Positions 11,346 through 62,043 are shown, counted from the first letter of the stretch. The stretch is DNA of 64,000 bases from Leuctra nigra (GCA_934045905.1 OW203763.1:36965017-37029016); one strand, 5' to 3'. The notes: a model not told the origin generated them from the letters alone. Program-made: numbers and translations.

Positions 11346-11984
11346 ATCAATATCTATCTTCTTTGTAATTATTCAGATCTTAGTTCACGATAAATTATAA
11401 ACAAGAAGATTATTTGAACTTGTACGTAAACGTATTTATTATTTATTAGATAATACAACATTTCGTCCTGTTTCACAGGACTTCTTCAGGTAGTTTGAAA
11501 AAATGGAAGAAAACAAATAAAAAATTGACTAATCCAGGTATCGCATTGTACAAAGATTCAAAAAATATCAAAAAACAAGATAATAAAGTTACATTTAAAC
11601 ACCATGGATAAAAATTATAATCAAGGTGGGTACTTAACTAAAGAATGTTTAGTTAAATAAATCATGAAATATTTCATGAAATATTTAAATTTTGTGAAAT
11701 ATTACTATTTTTTATTAAAACTGCAAATTTTGGAAGAAATGCTAGGTATACGTATGACTGTATGCGGAAATTCGTTTATATTTGCCCATTGATGAATACT
11801 CATTCTTTAGATAGTATTATTTTCACAACATGTCTTTAATTATGAATCGATAGGTACATCCAAAAATTCACATTGTCATTTTTTGCTGTCCTGAATCAAA
11901 ATGTGAATGTGAATCATTAGCTAATCTGAATAGGATTCCAGATTCAGACAGAATCCTAACAGGATGCTCTTTTTCTAAGTCTGA

Positions 11985-12650
11985 TTCCTCCAACTCCGAA
12001 GATGAAATTGAATCACTTATTCAAGTAAGGGCATGAGTCCATGGTAAGTAGTTATGAGATAAATGAAAAAAGCTATATAAAACTTTGTAGTTATTTTTTT
12101 AAAAAAATAATAGTATTTATTTAAATAGTAAAAAATATTAGCTTTTAAACCTGTTTGTCAGATTATTTATTTGAACCTTATAACATCAAAATTTTAGGGC
12201 TTTTTTGCTCTGGACTCATGCCCTTACTTGAATACAAGTTCATTTCCCAGAACTGCATATTATACTAATAATGTTCAAAATAATGCTAATTCATATGATT
12301 TTGCTCAAATATCATTTATTCAACATAGCAGAAACTTTACAACGAAGTACATATGAATATGTTAGTGAAATTACTCATATTATGGCTTTTTGATGAAAAA
12401 GAAAAGAGCCGTTTAAACTTGCATGTATTCAAGAAAGGGCATGAGTCCATGGACTCATGCCCTTTCTTGAATACATGCAAGTTAGATTATTTATTTCCAT
12501 CCCGTGTGGGATACGGACTGATGCCCTTTCTTCAGAATACGTGCGTCTATCATCAATAATGCGATTCCCACACTAAAGTTGATTTCGTAATTTTGTGGAC
12601 TGATGCCCTTACTTGAATAACTGATTCAATTACGATCTCCGTTGCTATGG
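11985..12650. repeat. Nested inverted-repeat (foldback) complex
   Basis: The motif GGGCATGAGTCC or its complement occurs at least six times. The outer arms pair: 11995-12036 (ATTGAATCACTTATTCAAG, then TAAGGGCATGAGTCC) against 12597-12640 (GGACTGATGCCCTTACTTG, then AATAACTGATTCAAT). An inner copy is at about 12209-12236. A perfect 68-bp palindrome (12416-12483) lies between. No coding sequence is supported. Confidence 0.75.
12416..12483. repeat. 68-bp perfect palindrome with no spacer
   Basis: Each 34-base arm begins AACTTGCATGTATTCAAG and ends GGGCATGAGTCCA. The centre of symmetry is between 12449 and 12450. I checked every position and found no mismatch; the flanking bases do not pair. Confidence 0.95.
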
Positions 12651-13226
12651 TCGGTGACAGGCAAAGATGAACCCGCTCTAGCATGGGCCGGCCTATACCT
12701 GGCCATGTTAAACGGGGTCCTCATTCCATGTCGCCGATCGCGTATTTACGTAGGCTAACTGAATTCGAGACACAGGTCTCGAATTCGCATAGACTTCGTA
12801 GTCGCATTTTGCAACTCCGTAACCTAACTGATTTCGAGACTTGCACATGTCTTCAATTCGCACGCTTGATATTAAATATGGGATACTTCAAATTTAAATG
12901 TCGAATTCACGCGTATTACTAATTATTTTCTTTCTATCAACTAATAGCAACACGTAGTTCATTAATATGCTATTATATCTATGTAAGCAAATTAGCAATA
13001 TTAATATTATTAAAATTCCAATTTAAGAAAAATATCTTTCTACGCTATAGACCAAGAGCAAAAAGGGATAGGTAAAACCATTTCCCTATCCATTAATAAT
13101 CACTTGATAATATTACATAATTACATAATATCTATCCAATACAAATATAATAATGACACAAATAATATTTTTAGAAGATATAAAATAATATTGAAATAAT
13201 ATTAGAGTATCCTGCAATAGTTTTGA
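12651..13226. other. Intergenic, no gene seen
   Basis: A direct pair built on TAGGCTAACTGAATTCGAGAC (12752 on) and TAACCTAACTGATTTCGAGAC (12821 on) is present. The remainder is AT-rich, with no coding signal. Confidence 0.4.
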
Positions 13227-13915
13227 GTTTCTATCACTAACTCCGCCATTTTTATTCCTATTGAATATAAAAACTTGACCCCCCCCCCCCCCCCCCCCCC
13301 CAAATATGAAAAAATTTGATATGCACCGGAGCCTATGATGATAGGCTAGTTTTGCTGAGTATGGTGAAATTTTTACAAATTTATCATCAAGCCCCTAGTG
13401 TTTATGCCAACAATTAAAAATAACGGCTACCCCCCCCCCCCCCCTCTCCACAAAATAAAGAGAATATTTTCATGCACAAAGGCAAATTATTATTAGATGA
13501 GTTTAATGAGGATTTTGTGAATGTTTTGAGTTACTATCACCAACTCCGCCATTTTTATTCTAATATTGAAAATAAAAATTTGACCCCCCCTACCCCCCAA
13601 ATATGTAAAAATTTGATATGCACCGTAGCCTATGTTGATAAGCTAGTTTTTCTGAGTATACGGTGAAATTTATACAGGTTCTGACTGTCACTCACTGTAT
13701 AGGTATTATAAGTAAAAGACGTCAATCTTGTTTATTTCACTGGTTCACAGGAAAATTTTAATACTTTAATCGTATTTAAATATAATTCCGTAAGGTAGAC
13801 ATTAAAAAAAAAATTGTATCAAATAAAATAAAGAACATTTTCCAAGGAAGATATTGATTATTTATTATTTTTATACTGAATCATCTGTGCCCCAGTGAGA
13901 TTTTGGTCAGCTGTG
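13227..13915 (-). repeat. Right, inverted copies of the G-run-bearing repeat
   Basis: On the minus strand this carries about 1.6 units of the 10936-11345 repeat: ATGGCGGAGTTGGTGATAG, C-runs at 13278-13300 and 13431-13444, and CCGGTGCATATCAAAT. The shared AGCTGACCAAAATCTCACTG block lies near 13890. On the left that block is on the inner side; here it is on the outer side, so the arms are not a simple mirror. Confidence 0.65.
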
Positions 13916-14466
13916 ACAACATATGCAGGTACTCTATAGCATAGAGGTTCTATAAACTATTTGGATATGTATATAATACTTTTTAAAAACTAGGAAAACG
14001 CTCTGTGTGGCGCGTTTATAAGGGAGCAGTTAATTTCATACACAGTTTAAAACAATGCAAACTGGGGAAGTTATGGGGAGGTTGCAGAGCTCAGATACAC
14101 ATTATGCAATTCTTATTCTCATTTATTTTAACGGAGTGACTATGTTATAATAGTTGTTATTATTATGATGAGATTATGAATGTTTTATTAATACATTATT
14201 ATTAGTTAGCTCATATTGGGTATTATGCACGAGTCTGGGCTGTATTGGCTAAATCATTCTTAATTCATCCTTGCTCAGTTGGTTGGTTGCGTGGTATGCT
14301 AGGGACAGGAGTTCAATTCTATAGTAATAATGTTATTTTTTTTGTATTATTGCATATTTTAGCTCTGCCCATTATCTAGTTATTTTATTATGGTTCTGCA
14401 ATTTAATTTGGGCAAGAAAGATGTGATTTTCCTTCATTTAAATTCAGTGGCGGCGCCAGGAAATAA
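13916..14466. other. Intergenic, no gene seen
   Basis: AT-rich sequence. CAGTGGCGGCGCCAGG (14445) just before the gap resembles an hAT-type end. Confidence 0.4.
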
Positions 14467-14666
14467 NNNNNNNNNNNNNNNNNNNNNNNNNNNNNNNNNN
14501 NNNNNNNNNNNNNNNNNNNNNNNNNNNNNNNNNNNNNNNNNNNNNNNNNNNNNNNNNNNNNNNNNNNNNNNNNNNNNNNNNNNNNNNNNNNNNNNNNNNN
14601 NNNNNNNNNNNNNNNNNNNNNNNNNNNNNNNNNNNNNNNNNNNNNNNNNNNNNNNNNNNNNNNNNN
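14467..14666. other. Assembly gap (200 N)
   Basis: Exactly 200 N, a conventional unknown-length scaffold gap. Nothing can be inferred across it. Confidence 1.
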
Positions 14667-15030
14667 CATACGTTCTTAAAACTGATTAGGATGAAAATTG
14701 TAAAATAAGAGACAATGTTGGTCTTACTGACCATGCAAAATATGAGTTTGATCAGATTTATCGAAGACCATTGTCATTTTTCAACCTACCATCAGGAGAT
14801 GTTTATTTAAATTTTAACCAATGAATGGGTTTCAAATAAATTTAGGGTCAGCAACGCCCAGAGAATGTCCGAACATGCAGTGCAAAATTTCAGCTCGATC
14901 GAGAAAAAACTGTGACATGTATAGCCTCAGCCTCAGTATCAGTGGGCCGTTGGCCACGGCCCCCCGAGCAACCCCCTAAGACCGCGCCTGATGTTGTATA
15001 TTTACTTACCTAGATCAACTGTAGTCGTCT

Positions 15031-15257
15031 GGGGCTGGATTCACAAAAGTTTTAATAACTTTATGCCGGTATAGCATTACAACTACCAATATCTATTACC
15101 ATGCTATTTACCATGTTAAAACTTGGTATTTTATCATTTGAAATGGCGATCGGACAAATTATATGCATAAGATATGTAGGTTAAACATGGAAAAGCTAAT
15201 ATGGATAGTAGGTAGCTTTTTCGGTCATAAGTTATACTTCTTTGTGAATCCAGCCCC
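15031..15257. mobile_element. 227-bp MITE with GGGGCTGGATTCACAAA ends
   Basis: A 17-base perfect terminal inverted repeat. The interior (AACTTTATGCCGGTATAGCA ... TTGGTATTTTATCATTT) recurs without ends at about 16216-16350, a second, eroded copy. Confidence 0.75.
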
Positions 15258-15630
15258 TGTTGTTGTAGGACCCCACCGACGACTGTCACCTTATCGCGGT
15301 GGTGGGGTTTGTGTTGGCCAATGGCCCATTGCTGCTACGCCGGCGAGCATATGCACATGTGTAAGGGCTACCCATGCCGGACAGATCAGTGGTGAGGTCC
15401 AGACCAAGAGCAGCCAGGGTCGACCTATCCATGCCCTCCCTTGAATTTGCGGACCCCTCGGGCCGGCCTTCCCCCTCGAGATGGTGTTCCCCCTGAAATC
15501 GGGTTCCGCCGGGCTGCATCCTCACACCCCCCGGTCCGTCCCCATTCCGGCCTGGCCTTCCCACCAGTGCTGGACTCCCCCAGTTCGAGCCCGTTAGGTC
15601 GACCCCTCCCCTTGCCCTCCAATTATGATC
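15258..15630 (-). repeat. GC-rich block, probably repetitive
   Basis: It is far more GC-rich than its surroundings and open in several frames as Pro/Arg/Gly-rich peptides. No protein family is recognisable. It could be the untranslated region of a retroelement; the sequence alone does not prove this. Confidence 0.35.
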
Positions 15631-16795
15631 ATCAAAGTTAAATATAAAAATTAATGTGCGCAATATAACCTCGTCGTTGACGCGCCATTTAACCAAACTA
15701 ATCTAGAACCTAATCTGTTGTGGGAAGCTGCAAATCGATCCACAACTTGATATAAGTCCATTGATTGTGCTGGTTTTATCACGATATAGGAAAGAATCAT
15801 AGAATGATTAGGTACCTACTCAGGAAAACAGAAGAATGGCGAGGGGCACGAAATGCCGCACGTACAAAATATTCACGTTTTCTAAAACAAAATGTGTTGG
15901 GAAAAGTAAAAGTGAATAACTTTGTGTTTTTTAGGTTTAATCTGGATAATTACTGATATTGCAATTTATTTGTGATTTTATATTTTTTGCCAGGTAAATT
16001 GTGCATATGGGAGTCATCAAATGGGGGGTTAAAACAGTTGTTTACTTTTTATCGCGTGTAGAAGTTAAATTAAGAGATAATTTCAAAATATTTTTACCCT
16101 ATTCTCATTTAAATGCACATGCGTTTCAATTACCTAGTCTTGTTTCGGAGTCATAAAATAATTTGCTGTCCTGTGTCTTGCTGTCCTGCTGTTTGTTTGT
16201 GGTCCTTATTCCTGCATAACTTTATGCCGGTATAGCAATATAAATACCAATACATATAATATATATTACCAAGATGTTACTATGTTAAAACTTGCTATTT
16301 TATCATTATAAATGGTGATTTGTACAATTAAATTCATAAAGATAATGCCGGTAAAACAGTGTTGTGAAGAAACATGATACAAAGTAACATGTTACTTTAA
16401 AAATAAAGTAATTGTAATTGTATTCAGTTACTTTCTTTATTGAAAATTGTAACTGTAACTTTTATCCCGTTACAATTTTGAGTAACTTTACTGAAATGAA
16501 GCATGTTACATTTAATCCATCATTGAATAATGTAAAATGTCCGATTCCTTAGAAAATGGTAAAATCAACCCTCTAGAAGGCATAAAATGACAAAAATTTT
16601 CAAAAAAAACCGCTGGACTGGACTTTTTTTGTCCTGCCAGCCAGCCCTGTTCACTATCGTCAGTTATCAATCACAACGTAATTCAATCCCTTCAAATGTA
16701 AAAAAATGCAAGGAAAAATGCTTATAATTGAAAGTAACTGTGAAAGTAACTGCTGTCAATATGAAAGTAACTGTAACTTAACACTCCGTTTCTAG
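15631..16795. other. Upstream region of the PABP-like gene
   Basis: Holds the eroded MITE copy (16216-16350). From 16385 to 16775 there are repeated AGTAACTGTAAC/GTTACTTT motifs in both orientations, probably a degenerate inverted-repeat element. No coding exon was found. Confidence 0.45.
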
Positions 16796-19132
16796 ACAAG
16801 ACGACAACCCCGAAGATAATCTTCTGCGAAAATAACAACATGCCACCTATCAAAGTCGCTGATCCGGGAGAAAGCTGTTTCACTCGTGCTTCCCTCTACG
16901 TGGGCGATTTGCACGCCGATGTCAAAGAAGCCATGCTTTTCGAGAAGTTCTCAACAGTGGGGCCGGTACTCTCCATCCGAGTTTGCCGCGACAAGATTTC
17001 GAAGTTGTCTTTGGGGTACGCATACGTCAACTTCCAACTAGCTGACGATGCAGCCAGGGCTATGGACGAAATGAATTTTGACATCTTCCATGGAAAACCG
17101 ATGCGCATTATGAGGTCTCAACGAAACCCTTCCCTTCGCAAATCTGGTGTAGGTAATGTATTCATAAAGAATTTGGATAAAATGATTGACAACAAGGCAA
17201 TTTACCACACTTTCGAAGCTTTTGGTAAAATTCTTAGCTGCAAGATAGCTAAAGATGAAAACGGAGTGTCAAAGGGCTACGGTTTTGTTCATTTCGAAGA
17301 TGAACAAGTTGCAAATAAGTCCATTGACAAGTTGAACGGAATGATTCTGCTGGGAAAGAAAGTGTTTGTGGGGAAATTCATTCCACGCTCGGTTCGCGAT
17401 CAAATCGAACTAAATCGACCCTTCAACAACGTCTACATCAAGAACTTCGCCTATGAGCTCAACGACGAGCTATTGTATGATCTCTTCCAGAAGTACGGCC
17501 AGATAACCAGCCATCGAGTGATAAAAGCTGAAGACGGCCAGTCTCGTGGCTTCGGTTTCGCGGCGTTCAAGGAACCCGAAGAGGCGATGAGGGCCATCGT
17601 GGCTCTGAATGGGAAGGAAATATCCCAGGGCAGGTCGTTGTACGTCGGTCTCGCTCAATCCAAAGTCGATCGACAGCAAGTATTGAAGCGCATGGTCGCT
17701 TCCAACTCCTTCAAAGGATTGAATGTATTCGTGAAGAACTTGGATCTGTCTATAAACGACAGCCAACTGCGCCAGGAGTTCATGCAGTTCGGCAACATCA
17801 CGAGCGCCAAGGTGATGTTGGAAGACGGTCGCAGCAAGGGGATTGGATTCGTCTGCTTCTCGACCCCGGAGGAGGCGGAGAAGGCGATCCAGAGCATGCA
17901 CGGGAAGATTCTGGCCCTGGGCACGAAGAAGCTGTACGTCGCTCTGGCTCAGCGCAAAGAAGAGAGGGCTGCGTTCCTTGCTGCGCAGCCGAGTCACTCG
18001 GTGCAGCCGCAAGCAGGACATGGTAATTAAATATTCTATTGCACATACTCGCGAATTCTTTCAAGTTTCATTTTTATTTCATGCGATCTTAATTTCAGTA
18101 AAATCATATCTCTAGGTGTCCACCTGAAGAATTAAAAGACAGTTGGAATTGGAAAATTTAGTTAGAGCTCCCTCCAATTACAAAAATATATCCCTCCTAG
18201 GAATGGATCCTTTTAGTGTGTATTCCCTCCTCTATTGGTACCAGAGGTGGTATGGTAATACAGATAGTACCAAGTCTACATTTTTTTTTAATTCTGAAAA
18301 GAGAAAAAATTGAGTTATCTCATTTCAGAGCTTTCTAAAGCTTTTCGGCCACGTCTCCTTCGGCTTCATTCCCATGTTGCATTATTCTCTCAGGCTTGGC
18401 CGACTTCACCGACTTCACCATGCCTACGCCGCCTCCGCAGTACACTCTGCAACAGCGCTTTGAGGATCAAGCTCATCCCTCTGTGCCGCGTTCCCCTGCA
18501 CTCTACAATTTGTGGGGCAACAATGTCTGCCCTTATCAGCAGCCGGCCATGAGCTTCCCAATGGGTGCAGGAAATGGCGCGAACAACATGCAAGGCAGGG
18601 CTATACGCTCCACCCAGAATCTGGTGAGAACTTCCCCACTCCTTTGTTAGAAACCATCAACACTCTTTGTGTAAGTAACCAGATGTAATTCAAATTTTCC
18701 TGAGTTTTCATAAGACATTGTGAATCTGGAAAGAAACATTAAGAAACAACTAGAAACATTTTGAATCTTATTTTATGTAGATACATCACTTCTTTTGATG
18801 TCCTTACTTCTAACTTTCCCTGGGATGTACCAGTGTACCTACCTATCGTTTTCCATTTAACCCTAAAGGTCCATAAAGACTAGTAAATTCAATAAAATGT
18901 ACTAGAGAATGCCTCCTCATTGGATCTTGCAAACAAGGCAACATAATAATGTGTAATTATTTATTCATGGAAATTGCAGTAGATATGCCTGCCTGAACAC
19001 TTACCTACCATCAAAATCGAGGTCAAATCAAGACTTCGTTTCATTGATGGCTTTTGCAGTTTCCCATGTACCTATACATGGTTTCCATTGTTCAATATTT
19101 ACATTAATATTCTTCTCTTTCACCAGTTTTGA
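16796..19132 (+). CDS. Divergent poly(A)-binding protein-like gene, four RRMs, no MLLE seen
   Basis: The ATG at 16840 has a good insect context (AACAAC). A TTTCTAG acceptor just upstream (16789-16795) implies a 5' UTR exon. Coding exons are 16840-18022, 18394-18623 and probably 19127-19132, the last giving Phe then TGA; about 472 residues against about 636 for typical cytoplasmic PABP. Four RRMs with their RNP2/RNP1 cores are [15 protein letters not shown] (~17-95), [15 protein letters not shown] (~104-180), [15 protein letters not shown] (~198-275) and [15 protein letters not shown] (~294-372). The usual end of RRM4, [12 protein letters not shown], is intact. Family members bind poly(A) with RRM1-2 and recruit eIF4G. 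The family's IMWSQR is IMRSQR here. I found no C-terminal MLLE (PABC) motif downstream. Four RRMs on one exon suggest origin from a retrocopy, which would make it a paralogue and not the main PABP. It could be tissue-restricted; that is inference. Confidence 0.8.
16840..18022 (+). CDS. PABP-like coding exon 1 (RRM1-RRM4)
   Basis: 394 codons plus one base, with donor CATG|GTAATT. Uninterrupted through all four RRMs, whereas canonical PABP genes normally split this region. Confidence 0.85.
18394..18623 (+). CDS. PABP-like coding exon 2 (linker)
   Basis: Acceptor TTCTCTCAG, donor CTG|GTGAGA. It joins in phase (G|GC). The encoded Pro/Gln/Asn/Met-rich linker ([26 protein letters not shown]) resembles the low-complexity linker of PABPs. 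Confidence 0.75.
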
Positions 19133-19624
19133 AATGGTCATCGAGCAGTCATCATGTTTTTTGAAGTGGCCGAGTTTTACGAAACGGCGGCTTCGCTACT
19201 TGGAGAAAGAAGATGTTTTTTTAAATTCTTCGTTACTTATTACTTAGGAAATCATCGCAAAGATTTTCAGTCACGTCGAGAAAAGCGTATTGTGATAGGA
19301 TACTTGCGAAAAGAAATGTTCTGCTCATTGATGCTCTGTGTTAACTGCAATGTGGACCATTTGTACATTCAAGACAGTAATGCAAACTTATCGGATATTG
19401 TTGTAATAATATCTTAAAGATAATAATTATAGTTAGCAATGAAGTTAGAAGAAAACATCGGTTTAGTTTAGGGAAAAATTTGCCATGAGAAGTGTGGCAA
19501 TAAATAAGATGAGATTTTAAATGTTTTTCCATGTCAATGTAAACTAATGTTCGGTGGTTTTGCAATTTTGCTCACTTTTGTTTAAGTGTCTAACTTCCAA
19601 ATTTAAACTGTATTTTATGTATTC

Positions 19625-19630
19625 AATAAA
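19625..19630 (+). terminator. Candidate poly(A) signal of the PABP-like gene
   Basis: AATAAA about 490 bases after the predicted stop. It is the first well-placed plus-strand signal after the TTCTCTTTCACCAG acceptor at 19113-19126. Confidence 0.5.
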
Positions 19631-19639
19631 AATTCTAAA

Positions 19640-22448
19640 ATCTAGAAAACGAGTACCTATTACGGATTTTTTTCGTCATTAAACGAAAAAGCTAGATTAT
19701 TATACAAACCAAGACTATAAGTACCGAGAATGTTTTTTTTTAATGTACTAATTTGAAATTGAATGTATGATAAAATGTTTGTGACTTGAGGTAAACATTG
19801 TTTTTGCTGGTCTATAATAAAATAAAATTTAAACAAAATAGCGTTTTACTATACCTTTGATTAAATTTTATAAAGACAAAATTAATAATTATGTATAATA
19901 TTCATAAAAAATCATAACCATAATTATAAATGATAATCAAATCATTGGAAACAAAAGTGCAAACAAAACTGAGTAATAACATATTTTAAAAACTGATATG
20001 AATGGTCCATTTGCACCAATGACATGTAAAGCTACTCTTATGTCATTGATTTGCACCAACAAATAATATTATCAAGCACCTACTTACTTTTATTATTTCT
20101 GTTTAGAATTAATAAAAAATGGAAAAACAGAGAAATAACCCAAATAAATGAGGGACATAAAAGCTTTGTTGGATAAAATACCTGTTGCATGAAATTAGTG
20201 ATTCAATGATTTGGCTCAGGCAGGAAATCGGCTAATAGTTAGTGTGATCAGTTGTATTGGAATGTTTAAATAAATTACCAATTCACTGTACAAGCATGAA
20301 CAACACCCATTCCTGATTCACATACTTCTATACAGTATTTTATAGAATTTTAGTATTTTGCACCTTTATCTCTAGGTGCAACTAAGTTGATACCTACAGG
20401 TGCATAGGAAGGGGGAGGGGGATTGTACTAGGGGGAATAATAGCGTAGATAGAAAGAAACCATTTTTACGTACAATTATTAAAAATGAGTGCCAAGTTAT
20501 ATCACACTGCTCAAAAGTTACATGAACTTAAGTATTCCAGAGTTTCAGAAAAATCGATATTTTAAATAGGGCGTAAGTACAAATTGGGGTAAAAAATGGC
20601 CAAACAAAAAATACGTGTATTTTTTTTTGTTTTAGTTACAATTTCACCAAGTTTCATCAAAATTGAAAGGGGTCATGAAAATGTTCGCGTTGTTTTGGTC
20701 GATTTGACCAGGAACTACTCAATAGTACTTAAATTATGTAACATTAAACAAGTGTGCATCCTCTTCTTACAGAAGTGTACCTACATTTCCACCAAAAAAT
20801 TTTAAATTTGAAGAAAATTGTATACTCTCACGTAAACAAAGTGCCTATCTATAATCTTACCTATACATGTCCAGAGGCACCGACATTTGTCAAATGCATT
20901 CGATCCGTAAAAATAATGTCGCAACGAATATCTTCAGGGATGGGGGGAGGCCCCTCACCGCCATGGCAAGAGGTTTTATCTCAATACAAGAGCCCATAAT
21001 ATTTCAATTTTCAATAAAACTTTAATAAACCAAGAATTAAAAATACTTCAAATTGAAGGCATAGTATATAATAAATTGATGCATTGAAGTAAGGATTTAT
21101 TTTCGAAATGTCAAGTAATAATGTGTATTGAAAAAAAATAATAATTTAAGCCCTGAGTTAGGCGTAGTCAACCGCATAAGCGCAGCAGGATTTCTGCCAG
21201 GAGGAGGAGGGGGGGGGGGGACAAGTAAATTACACTACCACGGGTTAAGGGGGTGCCCCACAGGGCGTTCTTGCTTTTTTGATACGTTCAAACCAATTTT
21301 GAGATGTTCTGAGATGTATTTTGTTAACAAATTTAACTTATTTTAAATTTCACTCCAATAATATGCGGGGGTCATGTCCCAAAACCTTGCAGGGCATATT
21401 TTGGATTTTTGGCACTTTAAAATTAGTTTTGAGACATTCGAGGTGCATTTTCTTTACAAAATGCAAACTATACGTCACGCTAAAAATCACGCCAAAAATA
21501 TTTTGACACCCCCTCCCCCCTGTCACGCTGTGTCACACTTCTTGAGACCCCCCCCCCCCCTAAAAGGACGTCACAAATCTATCTCTATCCCCCCTTAAAT
21601 AGAATATTTATTACTGTAAAATAAATCAAAATGTATCGTTTTTAGCTAAATTTCCTGTCCCGACATATCAACTGAAATTTAAAATGCTTGAAAATATCTG
21701 TATCAAAACGTGACGTCCTCCCTCTCCCCCCCCCCCCCCCCCCCCCAAGCGTGACATCCTTTATGCACAGTCCAAACACTACAAAACTTGTATCTTTCCT
21801 GACATCCAGAGGGGGGTGAAGGCAAGCGCCCCCTCCCCCAACCAACCCTCCCGGGGAAAAAACAAAAAAGTCGGCTACCTCGTGCATTCACGTGTACCCA
21901 TGATACACCCATGTATAAGAAGTACATTCGAAACGAAACGCATAAGTTTGAACTTGATTTTGTAAATCAATACTTATACCATTTTGATTTTAAACATATT
22001 CATGTTTGTTAGGCCCAAAATATATATGTTATCGTTTGAAAGGATACAGAATATTGGTATTATCATTCAATAAATTAGGTAGACACATCAGAAATTTAGT
22101 GTGATCGGTTTATTGTAAATTTAGAAAATGTATAGACTAGACAGTTTAATGTTAGTTCAGATTTGATGTATGGCAGGTGTGCTAAGCTATTGCAGATGTG
22201 TCCGGTTGTGAGTTAGGAGCTGATCATGTTGTCGCCTTCTTCTCATATGTTATCACCATTCTAGTCTCTGAAACAATCACACGATCACGAACATTAATTT
22301 CACCTGCACTCAAACTGATGAATTGCTTCGTTCAGCAGAATGTTGTCCAACATTTCCCCTGTCACAAATGCACTATTCTGAATAATATAACCACTTGGTT
22401 CGGTTGTTATTTTTAAATGTATTGCTATATCAAAGTGATAGAAAAATA
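19640..22448. other. Intergenic, no gene recognised
   Basis: AT-rich DNA with poly-C/poly-G tracts (21210-21221, 21547-21560, 21727-21746). Diverged direct repeats at 21240-21600 carry TTTGAGA-CATTC-GAG and CAAACTATACGTCACGC. Short frames here are Pro/Gly-rich artefacts of the homopolymers. Confidence 0.5.
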
Positions 22449-22847
22449 ATGAACAATACCATAAAGCTTAATAGTGCAGTCCATAAACCGCAATTTAGGG
22501 TCAATAGTGCAAATAGTCATAGAAACATGAACATTTGTTTACTTACTAATTCGACCATGACAAATCCAAAAATGTATGGCCCAAGCTTAATTCCTTCTGA
22601 ATTCCTGCGAAGGCTGAAGGCTAACCTCAGCCCGGTACTCAAACAATTATTATGCCTGAACGCTGAAGGTCACCATCAAAAGAAAGTTAAAGAAATAACA
22701 AAGTTTTGTGAAAACCTTTCTCACTTAAAATCCGTGAAATCAGCTGCTGCACCAATCACTACTAAAAGTAAAACTTACGTTGTCCCTGAGTTAGGCATGA
22801 AAATAATCTCCATATTTCAAATAATAGACCATGAAAATAAAGTTTAA
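22449..22847 (+). CDS. Small unassigned ORF
   Basis: 132 codons from the ATG at 22449 (the frame is open from 22395). The C-terminal half is basic and helix-prone (PSEFLRRLKANLSPVLKQLL; HHQKKVKEITKFCENL), and AATAAAG overlaps the stop. I recognise no domain. Codon use is not strongly biased and no splice sites are needed. It may be an orphan gene, a last exon, or chance. It faces the 3' end of the DOCK gene. Confidence 0.3.
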   Translation: MNNTIKLNSAVHKPQFRVNSANSHRNMNICLLTNSTMTNPKMYGPSLIPSEFLRRLKANLSPVLKQLLCLNAEGHHQKKVKEITKFCENLSHLKSVKSAAAPITTKSKTYVVPELGMKIISIFQIIDHENKV

Positions 22848-23535
22848 ACAAATTGCATTAATATGACATCAGCAACATATTTTATAATATAATACTCTCA
22901 CACTTTAGGCAATGCATCTAAAGTCTCAAAAGACAATATAATATTAATCCCACCTCTGTCCATTTGTTATATGCATAACTTACAAAGAGTCTGATACTAC
23001 CTACATTTGTTTCCAGAGCACAACAGGCATTATACCTAGTGAAGTGTTATTTGGTTTAATGCGAATAACCGATTTAACTTGGAAACATTACGTGTTTAAA
23101 TGCACAGCAGATGCATTGTCTATGCTAAAATTCCGTAGTTAAAATGAACTCAACCAACGATGAAAAAATAGCTTCATGAGACTCATTTAAGCCAGAATTA
23201 TCAAAATAGTGTCCCCATGAATAGGAAAGGAAATAAGAAAACAACTGTTTACAGTTCTTAAAACATGTAAGTATTGAATAAAATAAGTACTACAATATAA
23301 GTTATTATCTAAGATACCTATTGTAGATGCATAAAGAATGAAAATTAGATATACAAGTGACATACTTCCCAAGGCATCAGGTAATAAAGCACAACGGTAC
23401 TCAGTGACTGCCGCTTTAAAAATGAGTAGGCACCAATACATATTAAATTGTATACAACTGGTAAATCAATGTCAAACTGGCTAGGCACTGCTTCTAGTGC
23501 TTCGGTGGACCGTACACAGAAATGCAGGAATACTT

Positions 23536-62043
<38,508 letters not shown>

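Noticed and set aside
13278..13444. C-runs as quadruplex regulatory elements
   Set aside because: Single long homopolymers in a repeat; more likely slippage than a designed structure.
14390..14734. Open frames spanning the N gap
   Set aside because: They exist only because N codons were not read as stops.
14445..14992. Possible hAT element with ends CAGTGGCGGCGCC and CATCAGGCGCGG
   Set aside because: The ends match poorly, no 8-bp flanking repeat was found, and the gap removes the interior.
15286..15696. 136-codon Gly/Arg/Pro-rich minus-strand frame
   Set aside because: Low-complexity product of a GC-rich block; overlapping frames on both strands are equally open.
17470..18021. 183-codon minus-strand frame
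   Set aside because: Antisense shadow of the PABP-like exon; no family features.
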